A DNA stretch of 9,687 bases from Candidatus Diapherotrites archaeon CG08_land_8_20_14_0_20_34_12 (GCA_002779065.1 PEXL01000007.1:1-9687); one strand, 5' to 3'; shown: positions 1-5,575, counted from the first letter of the stretch. The notes: generated by a model not told the origin, from the sequence alone. Translations and numbers: made by a program.

Positions 1-66
1 TTCGTCTAAAGTTTGCGAATTGCTTAATAATTTCAATGCTATTTTTTTCTGGTTCTCTGGAAACAT
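1..66 (-). CDS. N-terminus of an unidentified protein (partial)
   Basis: An open frame runs from an ATG at 66 leftwards off the window edge and encodes 22 residues beginning MFPENQKKIALKLLSNSQ. The product is not recognised. The short charged start followed by an amphipathic helix (KIALKLLSNSQTLDE) resembles the first helix of many archaeal winged-helix regulators, but that is only an impression. The main support is context. The ATG sits about 27 bp from the centre of a palindromic TATA-like element at 87-100, on the opposite side from the BofA-like gene, so the two genes look like a divergent leaderless pair. No stop codon interrupts the visible part. The two plus-strand frames open here have no start codon and terminate before 96. 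Confidence 0.5.
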   Translation of the reverse strand, partial: MFPENQKKIALKLLSNSQTLDE

Positions 67-86
67 ATGTAATTCTGTCTGATAAA

Positions 87-100
87 ACTATTTAAATAGT
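87..100. promoter_or_regulatory. Palindromic TATA element shared by two divergent genes
   Basis: ACTATTTAAATAGT is a perfect 14-bp palindrome with TTTAAATA, a good match to the archaeal box A, at its core. Its centre (93.5) is about 25 bp from the plus-strand ATG at 118 and about 27 bp from the minus-strand ATG at 66. Archaeal transcription starts about 25 bp downstream of the TATA centre, so both transcripts would begin at or within a few bases of their start codons. Confidence 0.6.
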
Positions 101-117
101 AATAAGCCAATGTCCAT

Positions 118-429
118 ATGGCTATTGATTTTACAAGCATGCTGCTTGATGAAAATATTGCAGGCAATGCTGCAAATACTGCAAGCAATATTTTAGGAAA
201 TCCTTTTTGGCTGATTGCCGGCATTGTTTTAATAGTAGTGACAATTCTGCTTTTGCTTTTTATCAAGAAAATAATTATAAATTCCATCTTGGGACTTATT
301 TTGTTTTTAGTGGTGAAATTTGGATTGGCAGTCCAATTGCCCACAATTCCTGCTCTTGTTGTAAGTATAATATTTGGGCCTGCAGGAATAGGAGTAATGC
401 TTTTGCTGAAATTCTTTGGATTGTTCTAG
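118..429 (+). CDS. BofA-like small integral membrane protein
   Basis: This 103-residue, very hydrophobic protein has a short polar N-terminus (1-27) followed by a membrane segment at about 28-49 ending in a KK pair. A second hydrophobic stretch (about 52-72) and a third region (about 74-103) contain a re-entrant-looking IIFGPAGIGVMLLLKF. The order N-S-I-L-G, a hydrophobic run, L-P-T-I-P, then G-P-A-G-I-G and a hydrophobic end fits the pro-sigmaK processing inhibitor BofA family. That family is named from Bacillus, where it restrains an intramembrane protease, but it is also found in archaea lacking sigma factors, where its role is unknown. The start is supported by the TATA palindrome about 25 bp upstream with no ribosome binding site, suggesting leaderless mRNA. 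The gene ends 10 bp from the converging AmrS-type gene. The family call rests on pattern recognition. Confidence 0.72.
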   Translation: MAIDFTSMLLDENIAGNAANTASNILGNPFWLIAGIVLIVVTILLLLFIKKIIINSILGLILFLVVKFGLAVQLPTIPALVVSIIFGPAGIGVMLLLKFFGLF

Positions 430-439
430 CAAAACATTT

Positions 440-1450
440 TTACAGAATTATTGGAACCCTATTTTCACATTTTTTGCAAAGCACTTTGTTTTGTTTTTGC
501 TTCAACCCGAGTTGGAATGTGGAATAACCTTTTCTCTCAATCAGCAAATTGTTGCATTTAGGGCAGTAAGTATTTGATTCTTCTTGGGTATTTCCAACAT
601 AAACATATTTCAAACCATTTTTCTTCGCAATCTCTTTTGCTTTCTGTAGGGTTTCAATTGGGGTGGCAGAAACTGCATTCATTTTATAATAAGGAAAAAA
701 TCTGCTGAAATGCAATGGTATTTCTGAATTGATTGACGCAATAAATTTACAAATATCATTCAAATCTCTTTCTGAATCATTAAAACCTGGGATTATTAAA
801 TTTGTAACTTCAACGTGTGTCTTTTGGGAGAATTTTTCAATATTTTCTTTTACTTTTTCAATATCTATGCCGCCACATACTTTCAAGTAAAAATCCTTGT
901 TACCTTTAAGGTCAATATTTATTGCATCAAGATACGGAATAATTTTTTTGAAAACCTCCTTGCTTGTGTAGCCATTTGAAACCCAAACATTATACAATCC
1001 TGCTTTTTTTGCAAGTTTCATTGTATCTAAAGCATATTCTGCAAATATTGTTGGTTCCGTATAGGTATAAGAAATTCCTCCAACCGCTTTTGCACGTGTA
1101 TCTTCAATAATTTCTTTTGAGGTTGTTTCTTCTGTCCCTTCAATCTGACTTTCCAAAAATTCCTGGCTAATGGAATAGTTCTGGCAATGCTTGCAGGCAA
1201 AATTGCAGCCAAATGTACTAATGCTATTGCAGACACTTCCTGGCTTGAAATGATAAAATGGTTTTTTCTCAATTGGGTCAACAGTTAATGTTAGTGTTTT
1301 ATTGTAAACGAGCAGAAATAATTTTCCTTCAAGGTTCTTTCGCACTCGGCAGAAACCTGCACTGTTTTTTGGGATTATGCAATAGCGGTTGCAGGCTGTG
1401 CATTTTACTTTTTTGTCTTTTAGTTTTTCATAAAAAATTGCTTCCTTCAT
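440..1450 (-). CDS. amrS: AmmeMemoRadiSam-type radical SAM protein (AmrS-like)
   Basis: This cytoplasmic radical SAM enzyme of about 336 residues has an N-terminal cysteine cluster (C17, C20, C24, C34). The motif C82-x3-C86-x2-C89 (CNFACKHC) binds the 4Fe-4S cluster that cleaves S-adenosylmethionine. A C-terminal zinc ribbon follows (C296/C299 and C325/C328). This order matches the AmrS family, historically annotated as pyruvate formate-lyase activating enzyme homologues; no formate lyase is visible, and the substrate is not settled. The usual partners, Memo and AMMECR1, are not in the window. I prefer the ATG at 1450 (MKEAIFYEKL, the family's usual opening); an ATG at 1459 is possible. A TTG at 1510 would extend the frame across the EndoQ start codon and the promoter, so I reject it. 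The TATA-like GTATAAAATA lies about 27 bp upstream. Confidence 0.85.
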   Translation of the reverse strand: MKEAIFYEKLKDKKVKCTACNRYCIIPKNSAGFCRVRKNLEGKLFLLVYNKTLTLTVDPIEKKPFYHFKPGSVCNSISTFGCNFACKHCQNYSISQEFLESQIEGTEETTSKEIIEDTRAKAVGGISYTYTEPTIFAEYALDTMKLAKKAGLYNVWVSNGYTSKEVFKKIIPYLDAINIDLKGNKDFYLKVCGGIDIEKVKENIEKFSQKTHVEVTNLIIPGFNDSERDLNDICKFIASINSEIPLHFSRFFPYYKMNAVSATPIETLQKAKEIAKKNGLKYVYVGNTQEESNTYCPKCNNLLIERKGYSTFQLGLKQKQNKVLCKKCENRVPIIL

Positions 1451-1473
1451 CTGAAGCATATTGGGCTCAGATG

Positions 1474-1490
1474 TTATTTTATACTTTTTA
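1474..1490. promoter_or_regulatory. Shared AT-rich TATA region between amrS and endoQ
   Basis: The 54-bp gap between the amrS start (1450) and the EndoQ start (1505) contains one strong TATA-like stretch, TTATTTTATACTTTTTA. On the minus strand it reads GTATAAAATAA, about 27 bp before the amrS ATG. On the plus strand TTTTATAC is about 25 bp before the EndoQ ATG. Neither gene has a clear ribosome binding site, so both mRNAs are probably leaderless and driven by overlapping divergent promoters. Confidence 0.5.
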
Positions 1491-1504
1491 TCACTAATAT
1501 AAAC

Positions 1505-2788
1505 ATGCAAAACCTGAAATTCTTTGATTGTGATTTACACATACACAGCCCATATGCCGGCGGAGTGAGCAAAAACATGCTTATCCCTATTCTGGCGGAT
1601 CAGGCAAGATTGAAAGGCCTGAAATTATTGAATACTGGGGATATCCTTTGCAAAGAATGGATTAACCATGCTGAGCATTCATTGACAAAAAAAAATCATT
1701 GTTTTTTGGCAGAAGGATTTGACACTTATTTCATTCTCGGCGGGGAAATAAATGATATAAATAATGTCCATCATTTATTTTTCTTGGAGGATTTTGACAA
1801 GGTAAATCAATTAAGGGATTCTTTATCGCAGTATGGCAGATTAGATGGAAAAGGCTTTGGCCGGCCTACCTTAAAAATAAGCGGAGAAAAATTGGCCGAG
1901 AAAATTGTTGAATTAAATGGGTTAATCGGGCCGAGCCATGCATTTACCCCTTATTTTTCAGTTTATTCACATTTCAATTCTGTAAAAGAGTGTTATGGAA
2001 AAATGGCTAATGAAATTAAATTTATTGAATTAGGTTTAAGCGCTGATTCTTATTTTGCAGACTTGATTCAGGAAAATCATAATTATGAATTTCTCACGTG
2101 TTCAGATTCGCACAGCCCCTGGCCTGTAAGATTAGGGAGGGAATTCATAAGGGCAAAAATGGAAAAACCAAATTTTGCTGAATTGAAAAAGGTTCTGCGC
2201 AGGGAAGATGGGAGGCATATTGCAATGAATGTTGGGGTTGACCCTAGGGAAGGGAAATATCATTGCACAGCATGTGAAGGCTGCCAGGAAAAATATTCCC
2301 TGAAAGATGCTATTTCTTTAAATTGGAAATGCAAATCATGCAAAGGCCCAATAAAAAAGGGGGTAATTGATAGGATACTGGAATTGGCAAATTTTGGGGA
2401 GGAAATACATCCGGAAACAAGGCCGCCTTATTTGCATAGCATTCCGCTTGCAGAATTAATTTCAATTGCAAAAGATGTGAAGCAAACAAACAGCAAAAAG
2501 GTTCAGGGATTATGGATGCAGCTAGTTGAAAAATTTAAATCAGAAATAAATATTCTGGTTGATTCCCCGATAGAACAGATTGCAGAAATTGATGGAGAAA
2601 TAGCAAAAAACATTCTGGCATTTAGAAATGGTTATGTGCTTTACATAGCAGGAGGGGGCGGCAATTATGGAAAGCCAATTATCTGCAAGGATAAAGAAGA
2701 TTTTGAAAAAACTAAAATTGCAATGAAAGGCATTTTAGATTGCAACTCATCAAAAGAGAAACAGAAAACACTTGCAGAATTTGGTTAA
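1505..2788 (+). CDS. endoQ: Endonuclease Q (PHP-domain DNA repair nuclease)
   Basis: The 427-residue protein fits the EndoQ/TIGR00375 family in length and layout. Characterised EndoQ enzymes nick DNA 5' of deaminated bases such as hypoxanthine and uracil. The PHP metal-binding residues are visible: H12 and H14 (DLHIHS), D46 (TGD), E81 (GGE), H89/H90, H145 (GPSHAFTP), E175, and D201/H203 (SDSHS). A zinc finger follows with C254, C257 (and C260), C276 and C279. The C-terminal region carries the glycine-rich LYIAGGGGNYGKPI segment typical of the family. The last eight residues, QKTLAEFG (420-427), look like a PCNA-interacting peptide. The ATG at 1505 lies about 25 bp from a TATA-like element, suggesting leaderless expression. 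The gene diverges from amrS and converges on the 2789-3164 gap. The family is sporadic in archaea. Confidence 0.88.
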   Translation: MQNLKFFDCDLHIHSPYAGGVSKNMLIPILADQARLKGLKLLNTGDILCKEWINHAEHSLTKKNHCFLAEGFDTYFILGGEINDINNVHHLFFLEDFDKVNQLRDSLSQYGRLDGKGFGRPTLKISGEKLAEKIVELNGLIGPSHAFTPYFSVYSHFNSVKECYGKMANEIKFIELGLSADSYFADLIQENHNYEFLTCSDSHSPWPVRLGREFIRAKMEKPNFAELKKVLRREDGRHIAMNVGVDPREGKYHCTACEGCQEKYSLKDAISLNWKCKSCKGPIKKGVIDRILELANFGEEIHPETRPPYLHSIPLAELISIAKDVKQTNSKKVQGLWMQLVEKFKSEINILVDSPIEQIAEIDGEIAKNILAFRNGYVLYIAGGGGNYGKPIICKDKEDFEKTKIAMKGILDCNSSKEKQKTLAEFG

Positions 2789-2805
2789 AACTATTTCTAA
2801 GACAG

Positions 2806-2834
2806 GGAATATTGAAAAAATATTTCTAATATCC
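2806..2834 (+). other. Hairpin downstream of endoQ, possible 3' end
   Basis: Starting 17 bp after the EndoQ stop, GG(A)ATATT-GAAA, a 5-base AAATA loop, then TTTC-(T)-AATATCC can form an 11-pair stem with one unpaired base on each side. The plus strand has no T-run after it, so it is not a typical archaeal terminator. It may stabilise the 3' end of the mRNA or be chance in AT-rich DNA. Confidence 0.25.
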
Positions 2835-2849
2835 ATAGAATTAAAAAAA

Positions 2850-2871
2850 CTGATTTTAAATTAGGAATTAA
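2850..2871. repeat. 22-bp direct repeat, copy 1
   Basis: A 22-bp sequence beginning CTGATTTTAAATTAGG is repeated exactly at 2900-2921, a 50-bp period with a 28-bp AT-rich spacer. Identity stops at the base after the repeat. Copy 1 also pairs partly with itself (TTTTAAATT, AGG, AATTAAAA). Confidence 0.9.
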
Positions 2872-2899
2872 AAAGTAAGATAATAAAAATAGTAAAAAT

Positions 2900-2921
2900 C
2901 TGATTTTAAATTAGGAATTAA
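2900..2921. repeat. 22-bp direct repeat, copy 2
   Basis: This is an exact copy of 2850-2871. It lies just beyond the 3' end of the proposed minus-strand structured RNA, separated from it by a T-rich tract. Read on the minus strand, the repeats alternate with T-runs, so they could be a duplicated terminator-like unit. Two copies are too few to call an array. Confidence 0.9.
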
Positions 2922-2924
2922 TAA

Positions 2925-2940
2925 TAATGAAAGTAAAAAG
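2925..2940 (-). terminator. U-rich tract after the structured RNA
   Basis: Immediately after the closing stem, the minus strand reads CTTTTTACTTTCATTA, and more T-runs follow down to about 2840. Archaeal RNA polymerase terminates at such U-rich tracts, often several in a row. This would set the 3' end of the proposed RNA close to its last helix. Confidence 0.4.
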
Positions 2941-3072
2941 TGGCATGATTTGATAGGAATAGAAATTCCGAAGAATTTATCCTATAGAGTGTTAGATTTC
3001 CCGAAGGAAAAAACACTTTGTAATAATCACGAGGATCATTACAAAACAAATCACACCAATCATACTTATGCC
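2931..3072 (-). ncRNA. Candidate novel structured RNA with a four-way junction
   Basis: Read on the minus strand, this segment folds into three adjacent hairpins enclosed by a long-range stem. Hairpin A (3045-3017) has 12 consecutive pairs including one G-U, with loop CUCGU. Hairpin B (3017-2988) has AGUGUU/AACACU, a small internal loop and UUUCC/GGAAA closed by C(UUCG)G. Hairpin C (2985-2953) has AUAGGA/UCCUAU, a small internal loop and AAAUUC/GAAUUU, also closed by C(UUCG)G. The enclosing stem is GAUUUG (3052-3047) with CAAAUC (2952-2947), extended by GGCAU (3072-3068) with AUGCC (2946-2942) across a bulge. Only about one to three junction bases are unpaired. The plus strand would give CGAA loops and an A-C mismatch in A, so the minus strand is favoured. 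It lacks tRNA, 5S, SRP or RNase P signatures. A weak TATA-like AAAAATAATTA lies at 3081-3091, so the RNA may start nearer 3063. Boundaries are approximate. Confidence 0.5.
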
Positions 3073-3073
3073 A

Positions 3074-3083
3074 TAACCGGTTA
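3074..3083. other. 10-bp palindrome beside the structured RNA
   Basis: TAACCGGTTA is a perfect palindrome one base upstream of the outer arm of the structured RNA, in the region where its promoter would lie. It could be a small protein-binding site or an extra helix if transcription begins further upstream. It is one of the few GC-containing spots in this AT-rich gap. Confidence 0.3.
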
Positions 3084-3110
3084 ATTATTTTTAGCAATTC
3101 AGGATGCGAA

Positions 3111-3160
3111 CTAAAAATCAGCAAAAAGATAAGAAAAATAAACTAAAACAGGAAAAATAA
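3111..3160 (-). terminator. Multiple U-tracts after the PAC2-family gene
   Basis: Just after the PAC2-family stop codon the minus strand has several T-runs in about 50 bases (TATTTTTCC, TTTATTTTTC, ATCTTTTTGC, TGATTTTTAG) with no GC-rich hairpin. This is the usual look of an archaeal U-tract terminator. It would separate the PAC2 transcript from the structured RNA further downstream. Confidence 0.45.
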
Positions 3161-3164
3161 GGGA

Positions 3165-3935
3165 TTACCTCACATAAGTGAGGCCTTCTGAGCGTTCTTC
3201 TTCCTCTTTGTGGGGCATTTGCTTGCTTAATTGTTTAAAGGCATCTTCAATATTTTTACTCTCTTTCTTTATGCCCTTCATATCAAGCTTAAAATTATAT
3301 TTCTCAGTAAGCATTTCAATAATCTTTTTCGCTGCTCCATGGTCACCATAGATTAAGCGGGCGTTTGTTTCACCCATAATACAAGCCCCTTTTAATCCAC
3401 GCTGTTTAGCCATTCCTAAAACCAGGCCAGCTACCCCGGAAATTAGACCGCCTGTCTTATTTATTTCTGCTCCTTTGAACTCTTTTACCATGTCTTTATG
3501 GGTAGCAGCTATTACAATTTGTGGCTTTGATTCCATTCTTTTATCGCCAACATTAATTCCTGCTAAAGTATAAATTTCTTTTACGCCTAACTGAATAGCT
3601 AATTCAACTAATTTTGATGAAAATTCATAATGCTGTTCTGTCGAGGCAAAATTTATGCTTAAAGATGGTTGTACCGGCCCTATCACAAACAAAAAATCCT
3701 TTTTTTTAGTTTCATAAAGGTAAATTTCATCTGAAATTAAATCAATCATCCCATCATTGGTGTAAATTGATGGCGGAAAACTTGTTGAATAAATATCTGC
3801 AATTTTTTTAGGATTTAATTGCTTTACCATATAATCAATAGCGATCTTTCCTACTAGGCCAATCCCTGGCAATCCTATAAAAAGCACTGGATTTTTCAGT
3901 TTTTTCTTTACACTAAAGTGAATTTCGGTTCCCAT
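3165..3935 (-). CDS. PAC2-family proteasome assembly chaperone-like protein
   Basis: This 256-residue protein has the PAC2/COG2047 hallmark near its N-terminus, LFIGLPGIGLVGKIAIDYMV (about 18-37). Further family-like blocks are YTLAGINVGD (about 142-151) and GGLISGVAGLVLGMAKQRGL (about 162-181). Relatives in eukaryotes and Pyrococcus help assemble 20S proteasomes, but many archaeal members lack direct evidence. The tail is charged and ends LTYVR, with tyrosine third from the end; this only loosely resembles the HbYX proteasome-docking tail. The gene follows aIF2-alpha by 48 bp, a neighbourhood common in archaea, although the usual nop10 gene between them is missing. The ATG at 3935 is supported by a TATA box centred about 26 bp upstream with no ribosome binding site, so it probably has its own leaderless transcript. 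Confidence 0.82.
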   Translation of the reverse strand: MGTEIHFSVKKKLKNPVLFIGLPGIGLVGKIAIDYMVKQLNPKKIADIYSTSFPPSIYTNDGMIDLISDEIYLYETKKKDFLFVIGPVQPSLSINFASTEQHYEFSSKLVELAIQLGVKEIYTLAGINVGDKRMESKPQIVIAATHKDMVKEFKGAEINKTGGLISGVAGLVLGMAKQRGLKGACIMGETNARLIYGDHGAAKKIIEMLTEKYNFKLDMKGIKKESKNIEDAFKQLSKQMPHKEEEERSEGLTYVR

Positions 3936-3956
3936 ACTATAGAATCAGCTCAAATA

Positions 3957-3966
3957 ATTTATATAC
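3957..3966 (-). promoter_or_regulatory. TATA box for the PAC2-family gene
   Basis: The minus strand reads GTATATAAAT, centred near 3962. A start 26 bp downstream would fall at the ATG (3935), predicting a leaderless mRNA initiating between aIF2-alpha and this gene. Confidence 0.6.
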
Positions 3967-3983
3967 TTATGCAGTTATTTGAT

Positions 3984-4772
3984 TCATTCCTGCCTTTTGA
4001 ATCCCCCTTCAATTGAATTCTTTTTCATGAGATGAAGAATTGATTCTTGGAATTGCTTGATTGCACTTTCTGCTTTTTTAAATGATAATGCGCTAGCCCT
4101 AATATCATATTTTCCAGAACCGATATAACTGATATCAAACTTCAAATCCTTTCCTGTTTTTACTGAAGAAATTGATTCATCCAAAACTTTTTTGATTTTA
4201 TCAATCCCGTATGAATCATGCGAATTTAAGGTAAGAATGCCCATTATTACTTTTTCAGAAACCGGCACATTTTTTTCAATTATTTCTAAAAGATCGGCAA
4301 GCCATTTCTTTGGGACATTTGAAGCTGCACTTTCCCCTTCCAATGCAATTTTTGTGAATGCTTTTCCAACTGTTCCGTGTTCAATAATTAGTGGTTCAGC
4401 TATTTCTGCCCAAGCGGTTTCAAATTTTTCCTTTTTATTATTTGCAATTATTTCAATAAGGCTTTTTGCTCTCTTAAACTGCTTGAATTGCTCAAGCTTT
4501 TCTCTTTCATCTGCTGAAGAAATGCTTCTGAAAGAAAGTTCAACATTTCTTTTTTCCGGATTTACAATTAAGACTTCAGCAACTTTAATCTGGCCTTCTT
4601 TTACAAAATTTCTTATATTTTTTATCCAGCCAGAAGCAATATTTGAAATATGGACAAAACCTTCAAGTTGGGGATATTCCAATAATTCAACAATTGCCCC
4701 ATAATCAAGTATTTTTTTTATTTTTGTAATTACTTTTTCCTTCCTTTCCGGAAATTCAATTGCTTGGGTCAT
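3984..4772 (-). CDS. eif2a: Translation initiation factor aIF2, alpha subunit
   Basis: This 262-residue protein matches archaeal aIF2-alpha in length. Residues about 10-82 form an S1-type RNA-binding domain with KIKKILDYGAIVELLEYPQLEGFVHISNIASGWIK in short pieces: the LDYGAIVEL strand, the GFVHISNI core and the VELSFRSI end. A helical middle domain follows. The C-terminal alpha/beta domain that contacts aIF2-gamma includes DISYIGSGKYDIRA (about 213-226). The heterotrimer carries initiator Met-tRNA to the small ribosomal subunit. The gene lies 28 bp after S27e in the same direction, the classical archaeal pairing, and is probably co-transcribed. There is no strong ribosome binding site, only TTTTGAT before the ATG. 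Confidence 0.93.
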   Translation of the reverse strand: MTQAIEFPERKEKVITKIKKILDYGAIVELLEYPQLEGFVHISNIASGWIKNIRNFVKEGQIKVAEVLIVNPEKRNVELSFRSISSADEREKLEQFKQFKRAKSLIEIIANNKKEKFETAWAEIAEPLIIEHGTVGKAFTKIALEGESAASNVPKKWLADLLEIIEKNVPVSEKVIMGILTLNSHDSYGIDKIKKVLDESISSVKTGKDLKFDISYIGSGKYDIRASALSFKKAESAIKQFQESILHLMKKNSIEGGFKRQE

Positions 4773-4800
4773 AAAAAATCAAAAATTAAATTAAAATGGG

Positions 4801-4998
4801 TTATTGGTCAACAGCCTTAACTATCTCCCCTTCGATTTTAGCATGATTTGCCGTAGGGGTTGCTAAAACAGCACCGCAAACATTGCAATTAACTATTCTT
4901 GAGGCAGAGGAAAATATATTCTGCTGATTATTGCAGGCCTTGCATTTTACTTTAATAAAATGTGTCCTTGCTTTTGGGATTATCCCGCTATGATCCAT
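4801..4998 (-). CDS. rps27e: Small ribosomal subunit protein S27e
   Basis: This 65-residue zinc-ribbon protein of the archaeal/eukaryotic 30S/40S subunit has the expected C19-x2-C22 and C38-x2-C41 pairs. The family context HFIKVKC and the block IVNCNVCGAVLATPT are present. The length is typical for archaeal S27e. I place the start at the ATG at 4998 because AAGGTGAT, complementary to the 16S rRNA 3' end, lies four bases upstream. A longer GTG start at 5007 would put the ribosome binding site inside the gene. It follows GINS by 26 bp and precedes aIF2-alpha by 28 bp. In many archaea L44e sits just upstream; here GINS takes that place. Confidence 0.92.
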   Translation of the reverse strand: MDHSGIIPKARTHFIKVKCKACNNQQNIFSSASRIVNCNVCGAVLATPTANHAKIEGEIVKAVDQ

Positions 4999-5002
4999 AA
5001 AA

Positions 5003-5010
5003 ATCACCTT
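5003..5010 (-). promoter_or_regulatory. Strong ribosome binding site deciding the S27e start
   Basis: The minus strand reads AAGGTGAT, ending four bases before the ATG at 4998. GGTGAT is a perfect complement to the AUCACC near the archaeal 16S 3' end, so translation should start at 4998. Confidence 0.7.
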
Positions 5011-5024
5011 ATATTTTGTAAATA

Positions 5025-5570
5025 TTATACTTTTTGTGCCAGACCTTTTTCAACCAATAGCAATCCAATCTTGTGGGGAATAATTACTTCTTGGGATTCG
5101 GAATATGGCCCATATTCTTTCATATCTGAACCGACAAAGTTCGGAACTTCTTTAATAATTCGCACTGCTAGGTTATTTAAAGACTTGTCCTGCTTTTCTG
5201 CCTTTTCATCAAATAATACTTCAATTATCTTTCTGTTTTCTGTCAAAATCTTTAATAATTTGTCAAAGGTAACTACCTCTTCCTCAGTAAGATTTGCCTT
5301 GTTATAATCTTCAATTCTGGTAGTAAGCAAAGCCTTATTCAAAAGTTTCTTTTCTCTCATTTGGAATATCTCTTCTAGCAACTTTTTAAGATTACTAAAA
5401 TCCTTTGCCTTTGAAAAAGATGCTGTTTTTATTGAATCAAAATAATTTTCCTTTTCTTTTTCAACCAATTCCCTTAATTGCTCACTGAAATTTGGCCCTG
5501 CATTTACTAGATCAACAGAATTTTTTTCCAAACGGTAAATCCTGCGGATATCATCATAAGTCAACGGCAT
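5025..5570 (-). CDS. gins51: GINS complex subunit (Gins51 type)
   Basis: This 181-residue protein matches archaeal Gins51 in size and domain order. A helical A domain (about 1-125) comes first, with the opening YDDIRRIYRLEKNS and the charged central helices. A small beta-rich B domain (about 136-181) follows: VRIIKEVPNFVG, then YGPYSESQEVIIP, then LLLVEKGLAQKV. GINS bridges MCM and Cdc45/RecJ-like protein in the replicative helicase and can contact primase. A homotetramer is possible, since no second GINS gene is visible. It lies 23 bp after PriS and 26 bp before S27e, so it is probably co-transcribed with primase. AGAGGA five bases before the ATG is a good ribosome binding site. The PriS C-terminus resembles this protein's B domain. 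Confidence 0.85.
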   Translation of the reverse strand: MPLTYDDIRRIYRLEKNSVDLVNAGPNFSEQLRELVEKEKENYFDSIKTASFSKAKDFSNLKKLLEEIFQMREKKLLNKALLTTRIEDYNKANLTEEEVVTFDKLLKILTENRKIIEVLFDEKAEKQDKSLNNLAVRIIKEVPNFVGSDMKEYGPYSESQEVIIPHKIGLLLVEKGLAQKV

Positions 5571-5575
5571 AGTAT

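Noticed and set aside
1451..1510. Upstream TTG start for the radical SAM protein, adding 20 residues
   Set aside because: It would overlap the EndoQ start codon and cover the shared promoter. The added residues do not resemble the family, which normally begins at MKEA.
2850..2921. Mini CRISPR array
   Set aside because: Only two copies of an AT-rich 22-mer with a 28-bp A-rich spacer, no leader and no cas genes nearby.
3017..3045. dif-like or other DNA recombination site
   Set aside because: The inverted repeat has an A-C mismatch as plus-strand DNA but becomes fully paired as minus-strand RNA (G-U), and it sits within a set of hairpins with RNA-type loops.
2942..3072. tRNA-like cloverleaf
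   Set aside because: The multi-arm layout superficially resembles one, but the arms are 11-12 pairs long, loops are UUCG or CUCGU, there is no TUCRA T-loop, no seven-base anticodon loop and no seven-pair acceptor stem.
2918..3124. A 68-codon minus-strand frame starting with TTG in the convergent gap
   Set aside because: It coincides with the hairpin region, starts with a rare codon without a ribosome binding site, and the product is rich in W, H, F and Y with no recognisable motif. The base-pairing explains the sequence better.
4192..4704. A 170-codon plus-strand frame opposite aIF2-alpha
   Set aside because: It is antisense to a clear conserved gene and its product is low-complexity S/F/I-rich, a mirror of the coding strand.
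4999..5007. GTG start for S27e three codons upstream
   Set aside because: The GTG is part of the AAGGTGAT ribosome binding site for the ATG at 4998.
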